A stretch of 64,000 nucleotides of DNA from Nucisporomicrobium flavum. GTDB lineage: Bacteria; Actinomycetota; Actinomycetes; Mycobacteriales; Micromonosporaceae. Shown one piece after another: positions 43,073 through 50,893 of the stretch. Where the stretch lies: NCBI RefSeq assembly GCF_016464385.1, contig NZ_JADMLH010000026.1:37942-101941 (forward strand), read 5' to 3'. The notes below the pieces were generated by a model, which was not told where the DNA came from, made no database searches, and saw only the letters and a list, made by a program, of their open reading frames with translations. The position numbers and the translations under genes are program-made. Numbering within the stretch: position 1 is the first letter of the stretch; every line of letters begins with the position of its first letter.

Positions 43073-44830
43073 CTACGCCGGGACGCGGTACCCGATCCCG
43101 GCGTCCCGGATCCGGCCGAGGTCGGCCGCGCTGATGCCGGTGCCGGTGAACCGTTCCACCGCGACCAGCCCCTTCTCGATGCGGTCGCCCGGCTCGGCGA
43201 AGTCGACCCCGTCGAGGGCCGCCGCCACCTCCGCGGGCACCTGTTCGCCGCCCCACGGTTCGAAGGAGGCGAGCACCCGGCCGTGCTCGGCCAGGGACAG
43301 TTGGGTGAGCGCGTTGACGTTCCAGAACATGCTGCCCGCCCGCCCGCCTGCCGACGCGGCGACGAGCACCTCCGGATCCGTACCCCGCCAGGTGTTCTCC
43401 TCCACCACGAGCACCGCATCGCCGGCGGCGAGCACACTGACCCACGAGTCGGTCGACGATCGCAGCGACAGGTCGCGCTGAATGGCGTCGATCGGCTCGG
43501 GCCGGTGCGGATCGGCGCCGAAGGCCTGCAGCACCTGATCGACGGTTGCGCCGGTGACGACGGTGATCGTTGCCGCCATCGCGAGCGGACTGCGGCGCAC
43601 CCACCGGTACGCGTGCTCCGGCCGGGGCGGCCGCACCGGCTCCGGCTCACCACGCAGCCGGTGCCCCAGGCGGTCTGTACGCCTGTACACGATCTCCGGT
43701 GCCGCAGGCGCCGCCCAGACGACGAGCTTGTGACGCTCGTACTCGGCATCGTTGTCATCGCGGCCGCGGGCGTGGACCCGGACCCGGTAGTCGCCGGGCC
43801 AGGGAGGGGTCTGCCGGTCCAGCCCGCGACCCTCCGGCCCGTCCGGCCCCGCCAGCCCCGCGTGGCCCTCGGCAGCGTGCCAGCTGACCTCGACCGCCTC
43901 CTCCCAGCCCGGCTCCAGCTCATCGGGTGCCTGCTCCAGCACCTCCAGCTCGACGTTCACCCGGCCTCGCCCGACACCGGTGTGGATCACGAGCCCGCCG
44001 TCGGCCACGGCGACCAGTCCGTTGGCGGAGAAGTCGGCATCTCCCGGAAAGGCATGCTCGACCAGGGCGAAGCGGTGTCGCGTCACCTCCACCGAGGTCG
44101 ATGAATGACGCGGCAGAAGATAGTCCGCGCGGATCTTGGCAAGCAGCGCGGCCGCGTACGCATCCGGCATCGCGGTCTCCCGCAGCAGCAGTGCCGCCGC
44201 ACCGACGCCCAGGCCCACGGTCGCGGCGGCCCGTTCCACCATGACCGGCGGATCGGCCTGATCCACGACCGCCACCGCCACCGCCACCGCGAGCGCCAGG
44301 TGAGCGGCGCCGTGTGCGGCCGCGATCGCCGGCTCGTCGACAGCGTCCGGCGCGACGAGGAGCGACTCCGCGAGCGCTGGATGCGCGGCGACCCGGCGCA
44401 CCAGGTGAACCGTGTGGTCAGCCAAGCCCGGGCGCAGACCCTCCAGCAGCCGGGCGGCGGAGGTCGCCTCGCTGTCGTGCCCGCCGGAAGCGATCCACGC
44501 GTACCGGCCGTCCGGCGGCTGGGGCAGATCTGCCAGCAGATCCGGCACCGCCGCGCCGGCCAGCTCGGCCACGGTGAGCTCCAGGGCACCCAGCAGGCGT
44601 TCCACCGGCAGCGGCCCGAGCATGCGGAGCGCTGTCAGGCAGGCAGGCTCGTCATCGGCCGGGAGCTGCGGCCAGTGGTTGCCCGCAGCGTGGCGGTCCA
44701 CGGCCTCCGGGGCGCCCAGACGCCCGAGCAGCCGGGCAGGCGAGGCGGCAATCCGCCGTTCGAGCGCGGGCATCGCCGTCGCGACCAATCGCGTCAGGTC
44801 GTCGATCGGCGTGTCGGGAACACCGGCCAT
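43073..44830 (-). CDS. Large cytoplasmic protein, C-terminus DUF6461-like
   Basis: 585 aa. The N-terminal half is Ala/Leu-rich helical with long hydrophobic runs (AAHLALAVAVAVAVVDQAD) but no clear signal. The middle contains a beta-rich part (RGRVNVELEVLEQAPDE, then GDYRVRVHARGRDDND). The C-terminal third (YRWVRRSPLAMAATITVV, then SWVSVLAAGDAVLVVEENTW and MFWNVNALTQLSLAEHGRV) resembles actinobacterial DUF6461 immunity/SUKH-like proteins. The upstream extension to 45046 was not used because it enters the neighbouring small gene. Function unknown. Confidence 0.7.
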   Translation of the reverse strand: MAGVPDTPIDDLTRLVATAMPALERRIAASPARLLGRLGAPEAVDRHAAGNHWPQLPADDEPACLTALRMLGPLPVERLLGALELTVAELAGAAVPDLLADLPQPPDGRYAWIASGGHDSEATSAARLLEGLRPGLADHTVHLVRRVAAHPALAESLLVAPDAVDEPAIAAAHGAAHLALAVAVAVAVVDQADPPVMVERAAATVGLGVGAAALLLRETAMPDAYAAALLAKIRADYLLPRHSSTSVEVTRHRFALVEHAFPGDADFSANGLVAVADGGLVIHTGVGRGRVNVELEVLEQAPDELEPGWEEAVEVSWHAAEGHAGLAGPDGPEGRGLDRQTPPWPGDYRVRVHARGRDDNDAEYERHKLVVWAAPAAPEIVYRRTDRLGHRLRGEPEPVRPPRPEHAYRWVRRSPLAMAATITVVTGATVDQVLQAFGADPHRPEPIDAIQRDLSLRSSTDSWVSVLAAGDAVLVVEENTWRGTDPEVLVAASAGGRAGSMFWNVNALTQLSLAEHGRVLASFEPWGGEQVPAEVAAALDGVDFAEPGDRIEKGLVAVERFTGTGISAADLGRIRDAGIGYRVPA

Positions 44831-44945
44831 CGGACGACCATAGCGAAGCACCGCCGCATTTCTGGCCCCGGCAGCTTTTACGCAGCGGCGCAGACGGATA
44901 AGGGCGTGTGGTTCACGGAGGTCTGCCGAAGGAGAAGAAGCAGAG

Positions 44946-45146
44946 ATGGACAACAACGGCGAGCACCACGTAGCCCGGATGGACGACACCGTCACGCCAG
45001 CCACCCTGCATGCCCGCGCCGAGGCGGTCGCCGTCCCGGACTTCAACTACCTCGAACAAACCATCGAGGCGATCGCCACCGGACTCAGCCGCGGGCGTCG
45101 AACCCCGGCCGGGCGGCCGCACACCGAGCGGGAAAGTGAGGGATAA
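44946..45146 (+). CDS. Small hypothetical protein (66 aa)
   Basis: Acidic N-terminus and Arg-rich C-terminus, one short amphipathic helix (FNYLEQTIEAIATGLSRG). AAGGAG lies 9 bases upstream of the ATG, and a SigB-like pair (CTTTT, about 14 bases, GGATAA) at about 44875-44900 could drive it. No family recognised; moderately convincing as a gene. Confidence 0.5.
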   Translation: MDNNGEHHVARMDDTVTPATLHARAEAVAVPDFNYLEQTIEAIATGLSRGRRTPAGRPHTERESEG

Positions 45147-45155
45147 CCCTCGCGT

Positions 45156-45172
45156 TGTCACGGATCCGTCAT
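45156..45172 (+). promoter_or_regulatory. 11-bp direct repeat (site D): TGTCAC-N5-CGTCAT
   Basis: GTCA cores at 45157 and 45168; ends 84 bases before the preferred STAS start at 45256. Confidence 0.5.
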
Positions 45173-45255
45173 GGACCCGCAGGCATACCGCCATGTGGCC
45201 GCTCCAGTCTGGCCTGGTGCAGCCCCACCGGCTCGATGAGCGACATCTTGCGTCC

Positions 45256-45669
45256 ATGACAGTCGTACCGGCAGACGACCGCGTGTCGCTGCACCACCTC
45301 CACGGTGCCGCCCTGGTACAGGTCGTCGGTGACGTGGACCTGGATACGGCGTCCCGCGTGCGGGAGGTGCTCGAGACGGCTCTCGGGGCACACCCGCGCG
45401 TCATCGTCGACCTCGCCCGGGCCGGAACGTTCGACTCCATCGGTTTGAGTACCCTGCTGGCGGCACTCCGGACGGCACGCCGTCGCGACGGTGACCTCCT
45501 GTTGGCGGCCCCTTCGAGACTCCTGCTCGACGTGCTGCAGGCGAGCCGGCTGGACAGCGTCTTCGCGACGTTCGGCACCGTCCCCCAGGCCATGACAGCA
45601 GCGCGCGTCACGGCGTACGCCGGTCGGAACGGGATGCCGGCGTCCGGGAAGCACCCGGGGAGCGGCTGA
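45256..45669 (+). CDS. STAS-domain protein (anti-sigma factor antagonist type)
   Basis: 137 aa. One STAS domain: LVQVVGDVDLDTASRVREVL, VIVDLARAGTFDSIGLSTLL (phospho-loop D-S-I-G, serine kept) and LQASRLDSVF. Such proteins bind anti-sigma kinases when unphosphorylated and release a SigB-type sigma factor. The start is uncertain: ATG 45193 adds 21 residues, but 45256 places direct repeat D at the same distance as in sister genes. Ends one base from the convergent STAS gene. Confidence 0.78.
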   Translation: MTVVPADDRVSLHHLHGAALVQVVGDVDLDTASRVREVLETALGAHPRVIVDLARAGTFDSIGLSTLLAALRTARRRDGDLLLAAPSRLLLDVLQASRLDSVFATFGTVPQAMTAARVTAYAGRNGMPASGKHPGSG

Positions 45670-45975
45670 TCACCGTTCCGGTGCCGGCGGTCGTTCGATC
45701 GTGAAGACATGGTCGACGCGTGCGACGTAGAGCATGCGTTCGACGTCGGGTGTGGGCCGGCGAAGAACAAGTTGTCCCCCGGATCGTTCCATCTGCCGGT
45801 GCACGCGGAGAAGCGTCACCATCGCCGACGTGTCGATGCTCGTGCAGGCGGTCATGTCGATGATCAGCCGGGCCGGACCGGTGGCCACAGCTCGGGTGAG
45901 TACGCGGCTCCACACCTCGACCGTGGAGACGGTCAGGGGACCCGTCACCGCTACGACGTTCTCGGAGGTACGGAT
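45670..45975 (-). CDS. STAS-domain protein, start codon unusual
   Basis: About 101 aa: VVAVTGPLTVSTVEVWSRV, LIIDMTACTSIDTSAMVTLL (phospho-loop D-T-S-A) and LYVARVDHVFTIERP. No ATG or GTG gives a complete first strand. A TTG at 46077 would overlap direct repeat E and add 34 implausible residues. An AGGGAGG site lies 4-5 bases upstream of an ATC codon at 45975, exactly at the domain start and 84 bases from repeat E, so an AUC start is proposed. The alternative is a GTG about 14 codons further in, which removes strand 1. Confidence 0.65.
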   Translation of the reverse strand: MRTSENVVAVTGPLTVSTVEVWSRVLTRAVATGPARLIIDMTACTSIDTSAMVTLLRVHRQMERSGGQLVLRRPTPDVERMLYVARVDHVFTIERPPAPER

Positions 45976-46059
45976 CGGTCCCTCCCTGTCCTGTGGGTTC
46001 CGGCTCGGCGCGTCGAGACTCAGGGTTTCCCGTGCGTATCGCGCCCTGCCCGCAGTTCC

Positions 46060-46076
46060 ATGACAGTCGGATGACA
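46060..46076 (-). promoter_or_regulatory. 11-bp direct repeat (site E): TGTCAT-N5-TGTCAT
   Basis: Minus-strand GTCA cores (TGAC at 46061 and 46072 on plus). Lies between the divergent STAS gene and the OmpR-family regulator gene (ATG 46136). Spacer and flanks are identical to site I 15.5 kb away. Confidence 0.55.
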
Positions 46077-46135
46077 AACCGCACGGGGACTGTGGGCTGC
46101 GTGCCGGGGATGGATGGGCAAGGCATCATGCGGTT

Positions 46136-46810
46136 ATGAGTTCCGTGCTGCTGATCGAGGACGACGACCGGATCCGCCTGTCGCTGACGATGGCCCTGGA
46201 GGACGAGGGCTACGCCGTGCACGCCGTGGCGACGGCCGAGGAGGGCCTGACCAGTCAGCGCAGCGATCCGGCGGACACCGTGCTGGTCGATCTGATGCTG
46301 CCCGGCATGGACGGGTTCGAATGCATCCGCCAGCTCCGCCGGGAGGACGACGTACCGATCGTCGTCGTCAGCGCCCGCGACGACACCCATGACATCGTCG
46401 CCGGCCTCGAGGCCGGTGCCGACGACTACATCGTCAAGCCGATCGCCGTGAAGGAGCTGGCCGCGCGTCTGCGGGCGCTGCGTCGCCGGGCCCGGGCCGC
46501 CGCGCCGGCCATCTCCGTGGTGACCTTCGGCGACCTGGAGATCCTGCCGGAAGCGGGGGAGGTCCGGCTGAACCAAACGGCCATCGCTGTGACGCGTACG
46601 GAGTTCCGCCTGCTGTGCGAGCTCGCCGAGCATCCCGGGCAGGTTCTTTCCCGGCAGCAGCTGCTGCAACGCGTCTGGGGATATGAGACCGGCGACGAAC
46701 GCCTCGTCGACGTGCACGTCGGGCGGCTGCGTCACAAGATCGAGAAGAGCCCGGGGTCGCCCCGCCATCTGGTCACGGTCCGCGGCCTCGGATACAAGCT
46801 GCAGCGATGA
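46136..46810 (+). CDS. Orphan OmpR/PhoB-family response regulator
   Basis: 224 aa. Receiver domain with acidic pair (LLIEDDDRI), Asp in VLVDLMLPGMDG, VVSARDD and Lys in YIVKPIAVKEL. The winged-helix output domain shows VTRTEFRLLCELAEHPG, LLQRVWGYETGDERLVDVHV and LVTVRGLGYKLQ. No histidine kinase gene adjoins it. Direct repeat E just upstream suggests autoregulation. Regulators of this class bind 11-bp direct repeats, so it is the prime candidate to read the whole repeat family. Confidence 0.9.
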   Translation: MSSVLLIEDDDRIRLSLTMALEDEGYAVHAVATAEEGLTSQRSDPADTVLVDLMLPGMDGFECIRQLRREDDVPIVVVSARDDTHDIVAGLEAGADDYIVKPIAVKELAARLRALRRRARAAAPAISVVTFGDLEILPEAGEVRLNQTAIAVTRTEFRLLCELAEHPGQVLSRQQLLQRVWGYETGDERLVDVHVGRLRHKIEKSPGSPRHLVTVRGLGYKLQR

Positions 46811-46864
46811 GACACCGACCCCGACCTCGTCCATGACCCGCCGCCGTCGGCCACGTCATGGGCG

Positions 46865-47329
46865 TCACGTCGACGGTGACGTCCCGGACGAGGGAGTGCC
46901 GGTGGCGACCAGGAACTCCTCGGCGTCGAAGTCTTCGTACGAGTCCGCGCCGCCCAGGTCGTAGTCGTCGAAGTAGGCGCCGTAGGTGAACGTACTCACG
47001 ACACCGGTCACGGTGACCTGCCTGCCGCGTTCGGCCGCGATGCCGGGAGCGGACAGTACGAGGATCGAGTCGTCGCCGTACTCGTCGCCGGTCAGGACAA
47101 AGGACCGGTCCGTGATCACCTTGCTGACCGTGGCGGTGACCGTGACGGTCCGCCCGATGTAATCGTCGTTGCTGAAGTACGGGTCGGTGATGGCGCCGAT
47201 CGCGGGGCTCGGGCGCAGCGGCGCGGTGGTCGGCACCTCGATACCGTCGCCGACGCCACAGGCTCCGAGCATCAGCGGCATTGCCACCATGACGGCGGCC
47301 AGTGGAGTTCGGATCCTGGTTCTGTTCAT
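46865..47329 (-). CDS. Small lipoprotein with OB-like domain
   Basis: 154 aa. Signal peptide and lipobox LMLGAC (Cys24), short Pro/Thr linker, then a beta-rich domain (GRTVTVTATVSKVITDRSFVL, GRQVTVTGVVSTF) resembling exported OB-fold proteins, and an acidic Asp/Tyr/Glu-rich tail (DDYDLGGADSYEDFDAEEF). Function unknown; the acidic tail might bind cations. Confidence 0.72.
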   Translation of the reverse strand: MNRTRIRTPLAAVMVAMPLMLGACGVGDGIEVPTTAPLRPSPAIGAITDPYFSNDDYIGRTVTVTATVSKVITDRSFVLTGDEYGDDSILVLSAPGIAAERGRQVTVTGVVSTFTYGAYFDDYDLGGADSYEDFDAEEFLVATGTPSSGTSPST

Positions 47330-47525
47330 CTATGCGTCTCTCTCTGCCGGTCGAACGATCCGGCAGCGTCTTACCGGCGGACGCATATCTCAATCGCGGC
47401 TCGTGGAGTATTCGCGCCGGTCGCTCCGCCACCGAGGGTTCAAGGCGGCGTCAACCGTGCCACGGCCGCGGATCGTGACGTCCTCCGAATTCCGAGCCGC
47501 GCCGGGCGTCCATGACCGGCCGGGC

Positions 47526-47531
47526 GGGTAG
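47526..47531 (+). promoter_or_regulatory. Possible SigB-like -10 (GGGTAG) for DUF421 gene
   Basis: Nine bases before the ATG at 47541, with no ribosome site between; the -35 is weak (GTCCA at 47508). Confidence 0.3.
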
Positions 47532-47540
47532 TTCGCCCGT

Positions 47541-48050
47541 ATGTTCTTCGACTCGGTGCAAGACCTGTGGCGCGTCGCTGTCATCGGTGTTCTGACCTAC
47601 GCGTTGCTCGTGGTGGTCCTGCGGATCTCCGGTAAGCGGACCCTTGCGAAGATGAACGCCTTCGACTTCGTCGTCACGGTGGCGCTGGGCTCCACGCTGG
47701 CGACAATCCTGCTCTCGCGGGACGTCACCCTGTCCGAAGGGCTGGCGGCACTGGTGCTGCTGGTGGTCCTGCAGTTCGTCGCGACCTGGTTGTCGGTGCG
47801 CAGTGGCAGCATCCGGCATCTGCTCAAGTCCGCCCCCACGCTGCTGGTGCACAACGGGCGGATGAACGAAGGCGCGATGCGGCGACAGCGAGTGACGGCA
47901 AACGAGGTGCTGCAGGCCGTCCGGTCGCAGGGAATCGGTGACCTCGATCTCGTGGCGGCGGTGGTGCTTGAGACCGATGGCACCTTCAGCGTGATACCTC
48001 ACCAGCAGGCCGGCAGCCGGACGGCGCTCGGCAACGTCCACGGCGCCTGA
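47541..48050 (+). CDS. DUF421 (YetF-like) membrane protein, second copy
   Basis: 169 aa: VAVIGVLTYALLVVVLRISG, AFDFVVTVALGSTLATILL, a third helix (LAALVLLVVLQFVATWL), then the cytoplasmic domain with SAPTLLVHNGRM, VTANEVLQAVRSQG and VVLETDGTFSVI. Shorter at the C-terminus than the copy at 13782. Probably leaderless. Its 140-bp downstream region ends at direct repeat F. Confidence 0.85.
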   Translation: MFFDSVQDLWRVAVIGVLTYALLVVVLRISGKRTLAKMNAFDFVVTVALGSTLATILLSRDVTLSEGLAALVLLVVLQFVATWLSVRSGSIRHLLKSAPTLLVHNGRMNEGAMRRQRVTANEVLQAVRSQGIGDLDLVAAVVLETDGTFSVIPHQQAGSRTALGNVHGA

Positions 48051-48191
48051 TGCCCTCACCGACCGGGCGGTGCGGTTGGGCCGCTGTCGTGTGCGGGCGC
48101 CCGCACCGGTACGCCCGCACACCACCTGCTCGGTGAGTTCAGCACCGGGCACCACTTTCCGATGCCGACACGACGAACAGCCCCCGGCATG

Positions 48192-48208
48192 GTGACAATC
48201 CCATGACA
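48192..48208 (-). promoter_or_regulatory. 11-bp direct repeat (site F): TGTCAT-N5-TGTCAC, no clear target
   Basis: TGAC at 48193 and 48204 on plus. It points leftward toward the end of the DUF421 gene, where no minus-strand gene exists; possibly left over from a deleted gene. Confidence 0.4.
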
Positions 48209-48217
48209 CTTTGCGCC

Positions 48218-48535
48218 CTAGACAGCGTCCTCGATGTGCAGGACGCTGTCTATCCGTCCGAGCCGGAACATGTTCCGGACCGCTGGCCGTGGGGCCTGCA
48301 GCACCAGCAGTCCGACCCTGCATTCCAGAGCGCGGTGTACTTGCAGGAGCATCACCAGCGCTGTCTCGTCGACGCGTGGGGTCTCGCTCAGGTCGAGGAC
48401 AAGACACCGCGGAGCCCGCTCGGCGGCGTCGCGGATCAGTCGCCCCCACCGATTGCCGCCGGCGCCCGTCAGCGTTCCCGTGATCTTGATCGTCGCCACC
48501 TCCCGCGGTGGTCGAGGGCCACCACGGGCACTCAT
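48218..48535 (-). CDS. STAS-domain protein with degenerate phospho-loop
   Basis: 105 aa from the ATG at 48535. STAS pattern: IKITGTLTGAGG, CLVLDLSETPRVDETALVML (loop D-E-T-A instead of D-S-S-G) and NMFRLGRIDSVLHIEDAV. The ATG lacks a ribosome site, while GGGAGG lies 8 bases upstream of an ATC codon at 48490, right at the domain start, an alternative AUC start like that of the STAS gene at 45670. A hairpin covers its last codons. Confidence 0.65.
   Translation of the reverse strand: MSARGGPRPPREVATIKITGTLTGAGGNRWGRLIRDAAERAPRCLVLDLSETPRVDETALVMLLQVHRALECRVGLLVLQAPRPAVRNMFRLGRIDSVLHIEDAV
48221..48250. terminator. Perfect 10-bp stem-loop overlapping the STAS gene end
   Basis: GACAGCGTCC and GGACGCTGTC arms around a 10-base loop, covering the last ten codons of the minus-strand STAS gene. 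It may terminate or stabilise its mRNA. Confidence 0.45.
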
Positions 48536-48584
48536 CGACCCGGCCCAGCAGGGACTGGAGACGACCGGCCACACCACATCGCCG

Positions 48585-48715
48585 TCATCGGGACCCACCC
48601 ATACCGTCGAAGCGCTGGACCTCGGGCCGGCGGTCGGCGGTGGCGGCGACCAGGCTCACCCCGGCGGCCGCGAAGACGACCTGGAAGGTCACCTCCGCGG
48701 GACTCACGGTCCTTC
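48585..48715 (-). pseudogene. C-terminal remnant of a small two-helix membrane protein
   Basis: The minus strand encodes TVSPAEVTFQVVFAAAGVSL then VAATADRRPEVQRF and a stop. It is clearly related to the end of the intact protein at 61190-61486 (TPVELVLQGIFAAAAVSL, VAGTAERR) and to 59387-59659. The first two thirds are missing and the fragment starts right at the stop of the PRC-barrel gene, so a deletion joined the two. Confidence 0.65.
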
Positions 48716-48724
48716 CGCGGCCGC

Positions 48725-49147
48725 TCACGTACTGCGGTAGGGGAATCCTGGGTGCAGATAGGCGCCACCCCAGTACGGCATATAGCCGTAGTACCCGTAC
48801 AGCTGCTCGAAGTACTCGGATCCCTCGGTGAGCTCGGGGTCGTACCCGGGCGCCCCGGCGACCCGGTCGCGGGACTCACCCACGTACACGGTGTCGTCGG
48901 TGATGCGGGTGACCGCGTCGACCGGGATGAACGACGCCGTGGCGCCGAAGCCCAGGATCCCCCCGTGCGCCACGCGCAGGAAGCGGACCCTTCCTTCGCC
49001 GTCGTCGATCAGCAGATCGTCGACCGTGCCCAGATCGTCCCCGTCAGCGTCACGCACCTGCCGCCCGCGGATGTCCTCACCCGGATCGGCCAGGATCTGA
49101 TCGCTGTCGCTCAATTTGATCAGTGACGTAGTTCCTCGCGATGCCAT
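48725..49147 (-). CDS. PRC-barrel domain protein
   Basis: 140 aa. PRC-barrel fold: LIKLSDSDQILADPGEDIRG, VRDADGDDLGTVDDLLIDDG, VRFLRVAHGGILGFGATASF and VDAVTRITDDTVYVG, then a Tyr/Gly-rich tail (YFEQLYGYYGYMPYWGGAYL). Family members bind RNA-processing or membrane-associated partners and are common in stress regulons. AAAGGAGA precedes the ATG. Repeat G lies 103 bases upstream. A frameshifted paralogue is at 61623. Confidence 0.83.
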   Translation of the reverse strand: MASRGTTSLIKLSDSDQILADPGEDIRGRQVRDADGDDLGTVDDLLIDDGEGRVRFLRVAHGGILGFGATASFIPVDAVTRITDDTVYVGESRDRVAGAPGYDPELTEGSEYFEQLYGYYGYMPYWGGAYLHPGFPYRST

Positions 49148-49250
49148 CGAGTTCTCCTTTCTGCCCTCGGGCCGGACCGGTTCGCCGGTGGTCGCCGCCG
49201 GTCCCACCACCAGCGTCCTTCCGGCACCGGCGCGGCCGCTGCACAGAGTG

Positions 49251-49267
49251 ATGACAGACCCGTGACA
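49251..49267 (-). promoter_or_regulatory. 11-bp direct repeat (site G): TGTCAC-N5-TGTCAT
   Basis: TGAC at 49252 and 49263 on plus; upstream of the PRC-barrel gene. Confidence 0.5.
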
Positions 49268-49318
49268 AACCCGGCCCGGCTACGGCGCCGGGCGGCACGG
49301 TTTCGCCGGCGGTCCGAG

Positions 49319-49335
49319 TTTCACGCCTCTGTCAT
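49319..49335 (+). promoter_or_regulatory. Degenerate 11-bp direct repeat: TTTCAC-N5-TGTCAT
   Basis: Cores at 49320 (TTCA) and 49331 (GTCA); points to the STAS gene whose GTG is 75 bases away. Back-to-back with site G between divergent genes. Confidence 0.4.
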
Positions 49336-49409
49336 ACGGTTGCGGCCGGTTCGCCAAGCCGGCGTGACAGCGTGGGCCGGCAAGCACAGGACACGTCCTG
49401 GGAGGAACA

Positions 49410-49778
49410 GTGGAGCGACCCGTTACCCCCGTACGCGTGGCTTCCGAGGTGGAGGCGACCGTCGTCGAGCTGCACGGCGAGGTCGACGTCGACGGTGTCG
49501 AACTGCTGCGCGACTGTCTCAGGGACTGTGTCGACTTGAACGCGGACATTCTCGTGGACCTGGCCGATGTCACCCTCATCGACTGTGCCTCGCTGGGTGC
49601 CCTCCTCGAGAGCCGCCAGCTGGCGGATCGTCGGGGACACCGGCTGTGCCTGGTGGCGCCGAGCCCGGCGGTACGTCGCATCTTGTCCGGCGCCATGCTC
49701 GACACCGCATTCCCCCAGTACCCGGACCGGCGGCACGCGGTCAGCTGCCTCTCGGGTGGCGCTGCCGGCCAGGTGTGA
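49410..49778 (+). CDS. STAS-domain protein lacking the phospho-serine
   Basis: 122 aa with GTG start and GGGAGGA upstream. TVVELHGEVDVDGVELLRD, ILVDLADVTLIDCASLGALL (loop D-C-A-S in place of D-S-S-G) and LSGAMLDTAFPQYP. It probably cannot be switched by phosphorylation at the normal position. Confidence 0.78.
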   Translation: MERPVTPVRVASEVEATVVELHGEVDVDGVELLRDCLRDCVDLNADILVDLADVTLIDCASLGALLESRQLADRRGHRLCLVAPSPAVRRILSGAMLDTAFPQYPDRRHAVSCLSGGAAGQV

Positions 49779-49822
49779 GCGCCGCGGGAAATGTGAGCAG
49801 CAAACCCGGATACTTCGCTGGT

Positions 49823-50320
49823 ATGGACCTGATGCGTCGGGGGTGGCCGATAGCCGTCGCAGCCAGGCTCGTGCTCGCGACAAGCCTGTTGCCGTGGTTC
49901 CGCACCGGCTGGGCCGAAGGGGACGGCTGGGCCACGAACTCGGCTACTGCCTGGGCGTCGTCCACCTGGTGGGCGGCCGCCGTCACCGCCTGCCTGGTTG
50001 CGGCCGGGGCGGCGTTGACCGGCCTTCGTCCGGGTCGATCGGCGACTGTGCTGCGCTGGGGCGCCATGGGTCTTGCCGTGGCCGCCGTCGCGGTCACCGT
50101 CGTGACCTGGGCGCGTATCCCACCCCTGGTCATGGGTGAAGGGATGGGCTGGTCCGCGGCGAGCGCCGATTCGCGTGGCGTCGGCGACATTGTGCGCGAC
50201 GACCTGGTGCTGATCCACATCGACGGGTTGAGCCAGCAGGTGGGCTGGGGTGCCTACGCCGGCCTCGCCGCCATGGTGCTGTTCACCGCCGTGCTGGTCG
50301 TCAGGGCCGTACGGCCCTGA
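49823..50320 (+). CDS. Four-helix membrane protein, unknown function
   Basis: 165 aa: an N-terminal helix leading to LPWFRTGWAEGDGWATNSA, a common start of actinobacterial integral membrane proteins of unknown role, then AAVTACLVAAGAALTGL, WGAMGLAVAAVAVTVVTWA and a last helix (AGLAAMVLFTAVLVVRAV). No ribosome site; a GGATAC box at 49809 might give a leaderless mRNA. Confidence 0.65.
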   Translation: MDLMRRGWPIAVAARLVLATSLLPWFRTGWAEGDGWATNSATAWASSTWWAAAVTACLVAAGAALTGLRPGRSATVLRWGAMGLAVAAVAVTVVTWARIPPLVMGEGMGWSAASADSRGVGDIVRDDLVLIHIDGLSQQVGWGAYAGLAAMVLFTAVLVVRAVRP

Positions 50321-50489
50321 CCCGGGTGCGGACAACTGTTCGGACCCGGTGAGGCATGCCGCCGAGAACGGTAGGGACCTGACTGCTCCGGCTTGTCGGT
50401 ACGCGAAGCACTGAACCCTTCTTCACCACGGCGAGGCCGGCACGGCAGCCCTCGGGGCCCACCGAGGTCCAGCCGCTGCTGCGGGGATC

Positions 50490-50514
50490 GTTTGAGCCCG
50501 GCAGTGCCGGGTAG
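50490..50514 (+). promoter_or_regulatory. SigB/SigF-like promoter for the nuo-like operon
   Basis: GTTTG, 14 bases, GGGTAG, ending 28 bases before the nuoA-like ATG. Confidence 0.55.
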
Positions 50515-50542
50515 GGCAGCCGCGCTACGGAGGGAGGTGGTC

Positions 50543-50893
50543 ATGGACGCGTTGCCGGCGGTCGCGACCATGCTGGCGCTGGCTGCCGGAGGCATCGCCG
50601 GCTTGTACCTGGTGCACCAGGTCACCGCCGTGGCGGCTGATCCGCTGCGGGCGTCGCCGTTCGTGTCCGGCAGCCCTCCGGCGCAGCACGCGATGTCGCG
50701 GTTTCATGTCCGCTGGTACACGGTGACGCTGCTTTTCCTCGCCTTCGACGTGGAGATGTTGTTCATGTACCCGTGGGCGTTGGTCGTCGCTGACAAAGGC
50801 GCCGGCGCGATCGTGGAGATGTTCGCCTTCCTCGGCGTGCTGATGGCCGGGGTTGTGTACGCGTGGCGCGAGGGCGCACTGCGATGGTCGTAG
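50543..50893 (+). CDS. nuoA: Complex I subunit A-like protein
   Basis: 116 aa, three helices, with the subunit 3/NuoA signature FHVRWYTVTLLFLAFDVEML and FMYPWA, and conserved acidic residues in helix 2. The loop between helices 1 and 2 (SGSPPAQHAMSRF) keeps the usual position but lacks the C-E-C-G type motif of common NuoA. GGGAGG precedes the ATG. First of eight overlapping genes. Confidence 0.87.
   Translation: MDALPAVATMLALAAGGIAGLYLVHQVTAVAADPLRASPFVSGSPPAQHAMSRFHVRWYTVTLLFLAFDVEMLFMYPWALVVADKGAGAIVEMFAFLGVLMAGVVYAWREGALRWS

Noticed and set aside
49262..49822. N-terminal extension of the membrane protein at 49823
   Set aside because: It covers the STAS gene in another frame and the direct repeats; composition is that of a shadow frame.
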